64,000 bases of DNA from Perilla frutescens (GCA_026008535.1 BRKX01000018.1:45687588-45751587), one strand, 5' to 3'. Counted from the stretch's first letter, positions 45,139-56,466 are shown. Notes: a model not told the origin generated them from the sequence alone. A program made the numbers and translations.

Positions 45139-48100
45139 ATGGCGAAGATGAATATTGACTTGAATGTTTCGATCGAGAATGAGGCATCTTCTGAGGGTAG
45201 CACTCATGACAGAAAAGATGGAGAAGGGGCTGGTAGTGATGCCGAAGCAGGATGTTTGCTTTCTACAATGTTAATAGAATTAGATAATCGTTTAGAAATT
45301 GGAAATGATGTGAATAGTGTAGAGCAAGCATATTTATTATATTGTGAGTATGGCAGGTGCCGGGGGTTTAGTGTGAGGAAGGGTAACCAATACTATTTCT
45401 CTGGGACGAATGAGCTTCAATGGAAGGAATTTGAATGCTCATGTGAAGGTCGGCCTGATGATAAACAATCGAAAAGGAGAGTAACATCATATAGGAAACA
45501 GATGACTAGGAGCAACTGTAAAACGAAATTACGGATTGGGAGGGAGAAGAATTTGCAATGGACTGTTCATAAATTTGTGAAGGAGCATAACCACGATATG
45601 CTCGGCACGCATCAAGCCTATCTGTTACGTTCCGCTCGACAATTGAGCCATGCAAAACAGTCATTTGTTGAGGCCCTTAAATCTATGGGTATCGGAGTTA
45701 GTCGGGCAAGTCGGTTTATGGAGAACGAAGCCGGAGGGCCGCAAAATGTCGGTTTCACGATGAGGGATGCCTACAATCACTTGAATCGGGTTAGGCAGTC
45801 AACAAGGGTGGGGAATGTCGACGCTAATGCTCTGGTGAATTTATTTGCCAAGAAATCGAACATTGAGCCTTTCTTTTATTGGAACGTACAACTAGATGAT
45901 GAGGGTCGTTTGATGATTTTTTTTCCGAGACTATCATGCTCTTATTGATTATGAGTGCTTTGGAGACGTGTTATCGGTCGACACCACGTACAAGACAAAT
46001 CGGTATGGCCTCGTATGTGCACTCTTTGTCGGCATCAACCATCATAAGAGAAATGTGATGCTAGGTTTGGGCTTCTTGTCGAACGAGATGATGGCTTCCT
46101 TTTGAATGGTTGTTTGCCATGTTTTTAGAGCCATGCATGGGAAGGAGCCACAAGTGATCTTCTCCGATCAAAGTTAAGCGCTAATGAATGGGATTGATGC
46201 CACTTTCAAATCAGTGAGTCATCGGCTTTGTCAGTGGCATATCAGCCGAAACGCCCCCTCTCATTTTGGAAAATTAAACAGCAACAATGAATTCAAGCAG
46301 CAGTGGTATCACTGCATGCGTGGGGTGGAGACGGATGATAAGTTTGAGGAGTGTTGGGGTTCCATGATCACTAACTATGCCCTCAATGATCATAGTTGGT
46401 TCTCCAATATGTACAGGTTGAAAAAGAGGTGGGCGTCGGTGTTCACGAACACCTCCTTCAGCGCGGGTCTTCTTGCGACCTCTTGTAGTGAGGTTACGAA
46501 CAAGGTATTGAAGGACCTCTGCTCGGCGAGTTCCACTTTGACTGAATTTGTTGATAAGTACGAGCAGGTCCTGCATGATTGGCGTACAAAAGAGAGTGCC
46601 GACGATGCTCTCAACATGGGTTCACCGGGACAATTCATGAACAATAACCTATTGTTGTCTCAAGCAGCATAAGTGTACACAAGGAACGTGTATAAGGCAT
46701 TCGAGTCGCAATTTTCCCTTGCCACTAGCGTAGTAATAATCGAGAAACCAGCCAATGATGTCGGCAGTGTTGATTTGCAGTTTAAGGTCGCCTCGCAACC
46801 CCTCATGTCGAGGATTCGGGTTGTCCAGTACAACAGTGAATCGAAAGGGGCCCTCTGTAGCTGCCATATGTATGAGACTGAAGGAGTTCTATGTCGGCAC
46901 ATACTTAGAATTTATATTCACATGGTTGTGACTAGGCTGCTAATGAAGACTCAAATTCGTGCTTTTTCCTTTATCTTTTTACACCCTTTTTAAGTGTTTA
47001 GTATAGAGTCTAGTCTAATTTTGGGGGTAAAGCTGATTGCAGGAGGTTGAGGGCACAAAACCACCACAATAGGCACAGACAGGTGCTATTTATGCTGAGG
47101 GCACAAAGGACTGATTTGCCTGCCGAGGACCCAGTCAAAGTTGTTGCGAGAATTGCGCAACAAGATCGCGAGACAGTTCCTATATGCACGTGGAGGTGAT
47201 GTGGCGGTCAGTTCCGAGTCTTGGGGAGGTCTACACACGTTGGGAAGGAAGTGGGGACATCAGAAAGCTGTTGGAGACGCTAGGGTTTGTTGCTATCCCT
47301 CCTAAATTCAAGGAAGAACGTTGAGCATGAAATGAGGAAGTGGAGGAGTGCAAGAACCCCTGCGTGGGTGAGATCTGGGCTGCTTGAAGCCTTAATTCAG
47401 TTGCTATAAATACTTTTATCTGTTTTCATATGAGTGTGTCGGTTTTTGCACCTCAAGATACAATTTCCCGTTTTCATATTTAGTTTATTTGCTGGATAAT
47501 CTATCTGCCTGAAGCTGGCGATTTGCCCGCGGAGAGGTAGTTCAGTTGTTTTTGTTGGCAAAACTGGGGTTGGGCCCAGAAGTTAATCAAGTTATTTCCT
47601 TTCCAAGTAAGATGTCTTTTATCATTTCTTTTACTTTCGTTTCTATGTTTAGTGGCTAAGTATCCACTGTTCAAGTCAAAGTAATGGTCTAAGGGTAGAA
47701 TATGTGCATGAGGTAATCGGACTTTAAAGCCTTAAGGGTTCACAATCTTAACTTGTTTTTCACTTAGACATAGGTAAAGGGTGGTTGGAGATGAAAGCGC
47801 ACATTTCTGATTAACTGGTGCTAGTGTTAGTTACGTGGGAGTGTATAGGTGACCCATGCCTCGATACCCGCATAGTAACAAGTCCGGGGGTGACAGCCTT
47901 GGTAGTTGAGATTGAGTAGTATATGCAGGCACAAGACCGTGTCAAACCTACTAGAATCGGGTCGCTTTTGCCCTCAAACCTGCTATGCTTACAAAACCTT
48001 TGTGTGATTCTCTCCTTAGGTTCCTGTATAGTTAGGTCTCTAGGTGCCGATCATATCATCTAGACGATATAATGTAAGAAGTGATTGGGGAGTGGCCGAT

Positions 48101-48895
48101 CGTATCCATTTCCTATAACCGGTTAACCCTCAAAGTGACAATTACCCATATTTGGCCATAGGGATTCGGTTTTTGACCTTTCTGCTAGTGTGGGCACAAC
48201 GGGTAGTAGTGGTAATTACATGTGTTTTGCCCGGGATTGCGCATACCTACCGAATGACTTGATGCTTTGACTTGAGCACTTTTATTACTGATATTTTCTT
48301 TTGTGATTTCCTTTTCAGCATTTAGTTAGTTTAAGTTTATTAGCAAGGTTTTTAGAGTGACACTGAATACCCAAACCAAAACTAAGAAAAGACAGAAGGT
48401 TAAAACACTCCTCGTGGGATCGACATCCGTCTTCACTAGCTATACTAGCCGTTGAGGGCAGATTAAGCATTTGTGGACCATTTGCCCGCAAGTGTATTTT
48501 GCACACCTAAACGACGGGTGTGCCAGCTGCCGACATGCTACATCATGAGTCAATGGTGCAAATCTGCGAGGCAGCGACACTTAAACGACATTGGAGACTA
48601 TTCCATTGTAGATGGTAACGAGGTTGTTGATGAAATGGCCTTTGTGAACTATGTGATGAGGATCACTCTTGAGGTGATGCACGATGTGAAAAACCACCAA
48701 CAAGGCAGGAGAACATGTTTAGATCGAATACGTTCTTTGAAGGGGGATATGCACGCGATGGTTAACAAGGGCATACCACATAAAAGGCAAAAAGCCAGGA
48801 ATATGTCAGGTGCGAGACCTGATCGGGCTAATATTCAGGATCATTCACTCGGCAAATGTCGGGGTAAAACACCAATTACTTCGCACTGGAAGTGA
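45139..48895 (+). pseudogene. MULE transposase with FAR1 DNA-binding domain (broken)
   Basis: From MAKMNIDLN the frame runs through a FAR1-type domain (EQAYLLYCEYGRCRGFSVRK, then FECSCEG and VKEHNHDM). It then enters the MULE transposase core: DVLSVDTTYKTN with the first catalytic Asp, VIFSDQS with the second, and EVTNKVLK as a possible Glu. A SWIM zinc finger follows (CSCHMYETEGVLCRH). Breaks: a shift in a T run near 45920, shifts around 46100-46130, a TAA near 46175 and a TAA at 46670. An intron-like gap (46925-48526) joins HILRIYIHM to LPTCYIMSQWCKSARQ, the expected next block. The tail may continue in small exons to about 49330. FAR1/FHY3 proteins are domesticated relatives of this family. 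Confidence 0.9.
46925..48526 (+). other. Large intron or insertion inside the transposase gene
   Basis: 1.6 kb lies between two transposase blocks that are adjacent in family members. The borders read ATG|GTTGTG and CCAG|CTG, in phase. The content is non-coding and retroelement-like. It includes 'actcctcgtgggatcgacat' near 48402, and a 10-bp direct repeat gttgagggca at 47046-47055 and 48451-48460 frames most of it. A solo LTR inside an intron is possible but not proven. Confidence 0.5.
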
Positions 48896-49827
48896 AAAAA
48901 ATCGAATCCCAATCCCCCACCCTCTGTTCCAAAGTGGCTGGGTACCAAAAGATTGTCCGATTATGGTTAGTTTCATGCCAAGATTGTCATTCGATAGTTA
49001 TAAGTGTGGTTGTCACTTTTGCAGATGTCGAGCCTTCTGTTCAGAACAAAATAAACACCGAGCGATCTAACGAGTGAGACGACACTGACTCCGTGATAAG
49101 GCGGCCGATGTCGTATGATTACGTCCCTACGACATCGTTCGAAGTATGGTTTCTTCACCCTTACTCCATATCTGACTCCCAATTTAGATTAAATTACTAA
49201 CTGCACTCCCCTAACCCATGATCATTCAGGACGAAGATGCAAGTTTGACTCAGTACTCTCGTGATGTTAATCTAGACGAGCCGCTAGATGTGTCTTCTTT
49301 ATTTCAAGTATGTGCTCTAGCTATAAATCACGCCTAACGTTGTTCATATTATTTTCCATGTCCCTGTTATTTACCAAGATGATGAGAATTTTTTGAATTT
49401 GTCATTGGCAAGCCACTAACTGGACAGTCGACAAGCGAAGCTAGGGCTGGGCCCAGCAGATCTTGGTGGGTGTAGGCTCCACTAAAATTTGAGCATTTCC
49501 ATATTGGCAGTGCCATCCAGCTCATGAATTCTTGAGGTAAGCCTACTTTCACGTGATTCTGCATTGTCTTTATCTGCCAAATCAGGTCCTACCGATACAC
49601 GTAGCATGTAGCATTTGACAAAGGGACCTGTCTGCCAATGCATCAAACTGAGATTCTCGGCCGGATTAGATTCTGATTTAGACGCTTCACAAAGGTGGGA
49701 TGTGCTACAATTTTAGAAAATCAATTGTTTGACATGCACGTTACCCCATGCAACTGTTAATGCATCTTTTATTTATGGTCATAACCCTCCCAACCCTAAT
49801 TTCATCTCATTTGGTCGGACCTGCAAA
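48896..49827 (+). other. Transposase 3' tail and spacer
   Basis: Possible small transposase exons are near 49106-49142 (SYDYVPTTSFE) and 49229-49309 (EDASLTQYSRDVNLDEPLDV then SSLFQ), the latter with an 'ag' border before it. The rest is a non-coding spacer. Confidence 0.4.
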
Positions 49828-50472
49828 ATGGCACCAAGAGCGATATCACAAGATGACGTTTTCTTTGTAGAGCCATGGAATAGGTATGCCGAGCAGGTGG
49901 CCCTGCTTGAGCTGGAGCATCAGTACTTGAGTGGAAATTGGATCCCGGGGGAGGATGCGGGTAATCTTCATGTCATTCACGACGTCCGCGGACTCATCGA
50001 ACAACAATTGGAGATTGCACTTTCCAATGAAGAATTTGAGCTTAAGGTGGCTCAGTGGGCGGAGAGATATGAGATGTTTTCATGGTTGCTGGACTTTGGA
50101 CATCCTCGCTGCTACGACGAAGTCACCAACTTTGTCGACTTGCCCGATAGCATGTGGAGAAGGGTTAAGCAGGTATATCAGCCATGCACGTACAGACATC
50201 GAGATTATATTACCTGAACTATAAATTTTTTATTTTTTAAGGTACGGCCCGCGGCATTGGTGTACAATAACGAGGGAGATGAATTCTTCGCAATCTTGAA
50301 GGAGTTGTTTGAGGTGGATGGTCCTTCGAGTGGATCAAGCCCCGCATTGTTTGAGGCTGGTCCAGGTGTCGACGAAATTGATGCAGACGATATGGATGAG
50401 GACGTGTTTGCTCTGGATAGCATTGCCGATGTGGATGCCAACGACACTGTCGGCGATGCTACCGACATATAA
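49828..50472 (+). CDS. MULE accessory protein 1, unknown function
   Basis: Two exons (49828-50172 and 50242-50472) join in phase to 191 residues, starting MAPRAISQDDVFFVEPWNRY. The middle contains FELKVAQWAERYEMFSWLLD and DSMWRRVKQ|VRPAALVYNNEGDEF. A central helical core followed by a short conserved block is reminiscent of plant Myb/SANT-like domain proteins encoded by transposons, but I do not claim membership. The C-terminal 40 residues are strongly acidic (Asp/Glu-rich). The frame is intact. A diverged, broken tandem copy follows at 50752-51339. A host-gene capture or a mobile-element accessory gene are both possible. Confidence 0.6.
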
Positions 50473-50751
50473 GGGCGTTCCAGTGCTCTTTTGAGTTCCT
50501 TTAATTTTATATAGGAAGACTTATCTATTATGTACACATTTTGGACTGTACCACTGACACGTGTTCTTTTGATGACTTTATCATTCATGTGATCTTCCAT
50601 GATCCTTTTGTTATTTTTGTCGTGTTGCGAGTTTGTCTTAATCGTTTGTCTTGTTACCTTAGTATGTGGTAGTCACTATCTGCGTATTTCTATAAATCCA
50701 CTCGCTATTGTAGCCTTAAGTCACCAACATATTACACTTAAAGAACTACAA

Positions 50752-51339
50752 ATGGTTTTACCCGTGCCGCTTGCACAAGATGATGTATTTTACAACAATG
50801 GGCCATGGAACAGAACCATGGAGTCGTTCTGTATGGGCGAGCTATATTTCTTTGCGCACAAAGGCTTCTAGAACCTAACCGACCCCGCAACTCACCAGAC
50901 TTGCCTCGTGTATCTGCAGCAAGATATACGCCAGCAATGTGAGCGTGAAATAACAATCGGACAACTTCAGACACGACTTGAGCATTGGAGGAACATGTAC
51001 GAACTATTTGGTTGGTTACTAAAATTTGCAGGGCCAACGCGGATGAACCCCATAAGTAAGTGGCTAGATCTCGACATGGCCGAGTGGCAGCGTATTGCCA
51101 AGGTATTTATTTGGTTAACTATTTATCGTGTATAGGCAGGATCATATTTGGTTTATCTGAACTAGTTGTCCCACATACAGATGCGCCCGGACGCACTTGT
51201 CTACATGAATGAGGGAGAAAATTGCTGGAATTTTTCCAAGGTGATGTTCGATCTTGAGGGTCACCCCGATATTATAGGTGAAGACCAACACAAGGATGAC
51301 GTCGGGCTGCCACCAATCGATTCCGACGACGATGAGTAA
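50752..51339 (+). pseudogene. MULE accessory protein 2, tandem paralogue with a stop
   Basis: Same plan as the preceding gene: exon 1 (50752-51102) with LAQDDVFYNNGPWNR, LEHWRNMYELFGWLLKF and AEWQRIAK; exon 2 (51181-51339) with MRPDALVYMNEGENCWNF and an acidic end DSDDDE. Exon borders fall at the same place in the protein. An in-frame TAG near 50869 breaks exon 1. The two copies differ widely, so the duplication is old relative to the inverted repeat next door. Confidence 0.6.
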
Positions 51340-51883
51340 AACATGTGTCCTCTTATGAATGTCGATGTATATTAGTATGCGACTGTCAATGTGCCTAAGA
51401 CTTATTTGACTGTTAAGTTGTATTAAAACATCTATTTCTGTGATCTTGAATCCATTTACTTTAAACTTGGTTATAATATTTGACAATTTTCCCAACCTCG
51501 GGCTACGTGCCTTGATATGGAAGTCGTGCGAGTGTTGCTTGTCTTGACTAATTATGCCGTGTGTTTTCCTACTTTTTAATTATGTGTGAACTGCAATTGC
51601 AAGATACATCACAACTTAATCTTTCAATTTAGGACAAAATACAACATATATAGCGTCGGCACATTTTGAGATGCCTAACCAAAACACATACAAAAACATC
51701 CCATATTTACTAGTCATTGTTTCCAACTCCTAATATATCGACAGTTCTAATATTGACATATGCACACGCAAAATATTTAACACAATAAATATTAACCCCC
51801 TAGATATTTGCAAACCTACTAGACACATCTGTTTGGCTGGACCAACAGCTACATAAATAGATATATAGAAATCAGACAAATAT
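51340..51883. other. Spacer between convergent MULE genes
   Basis: AT-rich non-coding DNA between the plus-strand accessory genes and the minus-strand protease, likely holding both 3' ends. Confidence 0.5.
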
Positions 51884-52405
51884 TCAAATTTGATGGCTAC
51901 GGGCGAATAGTTCGGCGCAAAATGCCTTTCTGTAGTACGGCCCCTTCTCTGGCACAATATCATCGAACATCTGACCTGTCAGCATGCACTCCAATATCTT
52001 CACGCAGAAAACCCCACAATCTGAGTTCCCTATTTGCTGCGGAGGATGTTCAAACCGCAACAACTTCCACACTTCTCTTAGAGGACCGGCAAGGGGCCTG
52101 TTCATGTAGACACCACTGTATTTGCAAAGTAATGGCACATTCCGCTGCATATGCTGAAAGGCGCACTTGATGTCAGACCAGTCCTTGCAAAGTTTCGAGA
52201 TCGGGTCGAACACAACAATTGCCTCATGGGCGAAGTGTAGCATGTAAAGGACCCAATGATCTTCGAAAACATGCCCGATCCCATAAACCATGTCAACTGC
52301 CCGTCAGAGCTTCCCGCCCTGCTGAGGATAATTGCCGTCGACATAAGGGGTAATGCGATCACGAACCTCATCCATGTTCTCCAGCACCAATGTTTGCTGC
52401 ATGGA
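51884..52405 (-). pseudogene. Ulp1-like (C48) protease domain, C-terminal half of the DUF1985/Ulp1 gene
   Basis: Minus-strand translation carries the protease signature: VFEDHWVLYMLHF (catalytic His), IVVFDPISK (Asp), PPQQIGNSDCGVFCVKILEC (Gln and Cys). Upstream in frame are QQTLVLENMDEVRDRITPYV and GNYPQQGGKL, then a TGA near 52304 where a Trp codon is plausible, then RAVDMVYGIGH. Ulp1-type proteases remove SUMO-like modifiers; MULE-encoded versions have no settled role. The fragment ends exactly where the left arm of the inverted repeat begins (about 52406), which separates it from its DUF1985 half. Confidence 0.88.
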
Positions 52406-54076
52406 ATGAAAATTTGATAGCGAACGGACGCCATTTTTTAAAAAAAATCTTCATCGGAGGGGTTACAACCGCCGATCGGTAGTTAGTGTGTCTTTGAATA
52501 GTCACGTCGCTCGCGATAGAAGGAGGTATGTGCTTATAAAGCGGGTGTACTCTGTTTTCACAACATTCGACCATTTGCTTGGATTTTTTCTATTTTTTAA
52601 CAACCTTTTAAGATTTTCACTGCAACTCGTCTTCATTATTTGAAAATCAAGTGTTGGATAATGTCGGCTCGTCGTGGAAGTGGGGCGCCGGATACAGATG
52701 CGTCGTCGTCGGGTGGAGGAAGGGCACGCACAAGAAAAACTATCAAGGGTAAGTCTCTGTTTTCGATTTTAAAATTTATCTATGAAATTTATGTGGTATG
52801 TGTTCTAAGGTGCCTTATTTTCGCCTATTTTAGTTTGGTTTGACGATTTCCATTGTTTACGCACGGTTAAGGTTTTCCTTAGAAACACTTATGTGGGTGA
52901 ACTTGAAGTTGGCACTCCTTAACTTATGCTCTATTTTTGAACTTGCATTGTTCTGTCGTCGAGTTGAATTTGCCTTAAAGGCTCTGCCTTTGGTGCAAGG
53001 TCTAGATGTTTATACATTTTTGAAAGTGGTATGCAAATTCTTTGAGTGCGTAGTAGCAATTCTTTGTTCAATGGCTTCACATTGTTGTGCATCATTCAAT
53101 TAGATGAATTGTATCTGTTGTCCATAGAAAAATATGGGATTCATTGTTCACATGTTCTTAATTTGCTCCTTCCGTGAATCTGCCAGAGTGCACGTACATT
53201 CATTGTCTAGATAAAAGTGAATGTTCTTAGTCATTTTTCCGGTCTCAGACTGGTGTGAAGCAAAGAGAAGGGGGTGGGAAAACCCTCTTTTAAGAAAGTG
53301 CGTGAATGTGCAGGTGCCCAAATATCGGTGCGTGAAAATTTCGGTGAAGTCATAAGTCAAGTACGTGGCCGGCTTAATCAGGATAATGTTAAGTACGTGC
53401 CCGACATTCAAGCGCAAGGGCAACTCCTTTACTTTATGCTGACTCACCTAGAGCTAGAGTTGGAGGTCCGAAACCGGTTATGTTTTTCAATCAACGGCCG
53501 ACGGGTTAAATTAGGGCCTCAGGAATTCTATTGCTTGAGCGGGTTGCGATTCAACGAAGCGAGTGAACTGCCGGCATCGTCGGACATGCATAGAGACATT
53601 TTCTTGAGCAAGCCTTACATGAAAGCTCATAACATTAACAAAGCATTCGAAATTTATAGTGACTTGCATCGTAGTTCCGGCAGCATGGTTTTGAAATTGG
53701 TCATGCTACATATCGTCTTCAGTCTACTTTTGAACAGAGATCAATTGTCAAAATCGATTGAGCTCGAATATCTGCACCTCATTGATGACTACGAAACTTT
53801 CAACAATTTTTCTTGGGGGAAGGTTGTTTATCAATTCCTAGTCAAATGAACGCATGCAGCCCGAGCGAACATCGACCACTTGAAGCTAAACTCATCGAGG
53901 CCTTCTACAGACATTTGTGGATGCTCTTTCGTCCTGCAGATCTTTGCCGTTGAGGTGATGCCAAAGGCTAGCATCCAACTACGCACACAGACTTCCAGAG
54001 ACGTTCCCTCGATTCATGCACTGGAGCGCCGATCAGTTCTTTAAAGCTCCTGCTCTAGCGCCGTTTTTCAATTCAA
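52406..54076 (+). repeat. Left arm of a large inverted repeat
   Basis: This arm is the reverse complement of 54171-55875 over its whole length. Outer ends read 'aatgaaaatttgatagcg' here and the complement of 'caaattttcatttt' on the right. Inner ends meet at 'caattcaa'. Identity looks above 90%, with a few short indels (about 35 bp missing here near 53390). Confidence 0.93.
52661..54076 (+). pseudogene. DUF1985 gene copy, left arm
   Basis: Exon 1 (52661-52748) starts MSARRGSGAPDTDASSSGGG and ends at a GTAAGT donor. After an intron the main exon encodes ECAGAQISVRENFGEVISQV, IQAQGQLLYFMLTHLE, FYCLSGLRFNEASELPAS, LVMLHIVFSLLLNRDQLSKS and LIDDYETFNNFSWGKVVYQF, the conserved core of plant DUF1985 proteins. 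A TGA near 53847 replaces the Trp codon present in the other arm (LVKW). The frame then drifts with further changes. It is an inverted duplicate of the right-arm copy and lies between it and the Ulp1 half. Confidence 0.85.
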
Positions 54077-54170
54077 ACGCACCAGATTCGACGGTAAAGT
54101 TCTTTCTTCCTCGGTCCTCAATGGCGTAGTAGGCACTCAAATTCATTCAATGTATTGATCAGTCTGAGGC
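54077..54170. other. Spacer (loop) of the inverted repeat
   Basis: 94 bp of unpaired DNA between the two 1.7-kb arms. A transcript crossing it would form a long hairpin with a short loop. Confidence 0.85.
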
Positions 54171-55617
54171 TTGAATTGAAGAACGGCGCTAGAGCAAGAG
54201 CTTTAAAGAACTGATCGGCGGTCCAGTGCATGAATCGAGGGAACGTCTCTGGAAGTCTGTGTGCGCAGTTGGATGCTAGCCTTGGCATCACCTCAAAGGC
54301 AAAGATCTGCAGAACGAAAGAACATCCACAAATGTCCGTAAAAGGCCTCAATGAGTTTGGCTTCAAGCGGGCGATGTTCGCTCGGGCAGCATGCGTCCAT
54401 TTGACTAAGAATAGATAAGCAACCTTCCCCCAAGGAAAATTGTTGAAAGTTTCGTAGTCATCGATGAGGTGCAGATACTCAAGCTCAATCGATTTTGACA
54501 ATTGATCTCTGTTCAAAAGTAGATCGAAGACGATATGCAGCATGACCAATTTCAAAACCAAGCTGTCGGAACCACGATGCAAGTCGCTATAAGTTTTGAA
54601 TGCTTTGTCAATGTCATGAGCTTTCATGTAAGGCTTGCTCAGGATAATGTCTCTATGCATGTCCGACGATGCCGGCAGTTCACCCGCTTCGTTGAATCGC
54701 AACCCGCTCAAGCAATAGATATCTTAAGGCCCTAATTAAACCCGCCGGGCGTTGATTGAAAAACATAACCGGTTTCGGACCTCCGACTCTGGCTTCAGGT
54801 GAGTCAGCATATAGTAAAGGAGTTGCCCTTGCGCTTGAATGTCGGGCATATCTATGAGATGGCCGAAGCATGTCCCCCGAAATGCATCAACATTACCCCG
54901 ATTGAGCCGGCCACGCACTTGACTTATGACTTCACCGAAATTTCCACGCACCGATATTTGGGCACCTGCACATTCACGCACTTTCTAAAAAGGGGGTTTT
55001 CCCACCCCCTTCCCCTTGCTTCACACCAGTCTGATACTGGAAAAACGACTAACACATTCACTTTTATCTAGACAATGAATGTACGTGCACTTTGACAGAT
55101 TCACGGAAGGAGCAAATTAAGAACATGTGAACAATGAACCCCATATTTTTCTATAGACAACAGACACAATTCATCTAATTAAATGATGCACAATAATATG
55201 AAACTATTGAACAAAGAATTGCTACAACGCACTCAAAGAATTTGCATACCACTTTCAAAAATGTATAAACATCTAGACCTTGGACCAAAGGCAGAGCCTT
55301 TAATGCAAATTCAACTCGACAACAGAACAATGTAAGTTCAGAAACATAGCATAAGTTAATGAAAACCAACTTCAAGTTCACCCGCATACGTGTTTCTAAG
55401 GAAAACCCTAACCGTGCGCAAATAATGGAAATCGTCAAACCAAATTAAATTAGGCGAAAATAGGGCACCTTAGAACACATACCACAGAAATTTCATAGAT
55501 AAACTTTAAAATCGAAAACAGAGACTTACTCTTGATAGTTTTTCTTGTGCGTGCCCTTACTCCACCTGACGACGGCACCTCCGCATCTAGCGGCCCCCTT
55601 CCACGATGAGCCGACAT
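54118..55617 (-). pseudogene. DUF1985 gene copy, right arm (original position)
   Basis: On the minus strand exon 1 starts at 55617 (MSAHRGRGPLDAEVPSSGGV). The main part encodes ECAGAQISVRGNFGEVISQV, DAFRGTCFGHLIDMPDIQAQ, SGLRFNEAGELPASSDMHRD and LIDDYETFNNFPWGKVAYLF, then continues past the Trp with THAARANIARLKPN. Two stops lie close together near 54724-54735, in a region the left arm keeps open. It is transcribed from the side of the right TIR, as usual for the second MULE gene, and the Ulp1 domain should follow it directly. Instead the left arm intervenes. Confidence 0.85.
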
Positions 55618-55875
55618 TATCCAATACTTGATTTTCAAATAATGAAGACGAGTTGCAGTGAAAATCTTAAAAGGTTGTTTAAAAATAGAAAAAATTCAAG
55701 CAAATGGTTGAATGTTGTGAAAACAGAGTACACCCGCTTTATAAGCACATACCTCCTTCTATCGCGAGCGACGTGACTATTTGAAGACACACCAACTACC
55801 GGTCGGCGGTTGTAACCCCTCCGGCGAAGATTTTTGAAAAAAAATGGCGTCCGCTCGCTACCAAATTTTCATTTT
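54171..55875 (-). repeat. Right arm of the large inverted repeat
   Basis: Reverse complement of 52406-54076. It includes the gene leader region (about 55640-55875), exon 1, intron and the main DUF1985 exon. Confidence 0.93.
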
Positions 55876-56176
55876 GAGAAATTTACCTGCGCGCGGTAAT
55901 ATATACCATTCATATTACCATATCTTAAATTAAAATTCGGATCCGAAATTTAATCAACTATAATGGAACCCAAAATGACAAAAAATCAAAAACAAGGTGT
56001 ACTGTTCATGGAAAGGCTTTACATTGGTAAGGTAAAAAGTTCTTCTCGATTGTTGTGCACCCAATGATGCAGGCAAAATGTCCTAATAGCTAAAAGGGGC
56101 GTATTTGTGCAAAAAGACACTGTATTTGTGAACATTTATCTGATTTATTTTAATTGGACGTATTTTCCCCCCCGGG
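55876..56176. other. Right end region of the Mutator-like element
   Basis: Non-coding DNA between the DUF1985 gene leader and the right TIR; the presumed promoter of the minus-strand gene. Confidence 0.5.
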
Positions 56177-56233
56177 CCATGTGTCGACATTGCAACGGAC
56201 CCGGGTACTGCCCGGAGGGCATAAAATTTTCCC
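56177..56233. repeat. Right TIR of the Mutator-like element
   Basis: Inverted partner of 44078-44138. Followed by the second AATTACCCC at 56234-56242. Confidence 0.8.
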
Positions 56234-56466
56234 AATTACCCCCCTTCTTTCCCATTCCAAACCAGTCACAATACTAATTAAGTGCATACAAAATACATGC
56301 TACACACTTCTCTTCCTACTTGACACAAAAACAACCAAAAAAGTGTAGCCAACACAGATTCCACACAGCACAAAATGCAGATTCAACATAGGAAGAGAAA
56401 GTTTATAGTTATATGATAAACAACCAGCAACAGCATCCAACATTCACCTGAACTTCGACGTCAGTA

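Larger units (their letters stand above)
44078..56233. mobile_element. Mutator-like element (FAR1 transposase plus DUF1985/Ulp1 genes), 12.2 kb
   Basis: Terminal inverted repeats of about 57-60 bp: the left starts gctaaattatacgctacccc, and the right (reverse complement) starts gggaaaattttatgccctcc; both share 'ccgggca', 'ccgtt' and 'cgacac'. A perfect 9-bp target duplication AATTACCCC flanks it. The contents in order are a plus-strand MULE/FAR1-type transposase, two related plus-strand accessory genes, a minus-strand Ulp1 protease fragment, and a large inverted duplication of the DUF1985 gene. Every recognisable main gene has stops or shifts, so this copy is unlikely to be autonomous now. Confidence 0.93.

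Noticed and set aside
46274..46644. Minus-strand frames across the MULE transposase
   Set aside because: Shadows of the plus-strand transposase, which has clear motifs.
51142..51495. 117-codon minus-strand frame over accessory gene 2 exon 2
   Set aside because: Antisense shadow of an exon that matches its paralogue in the plus strand.
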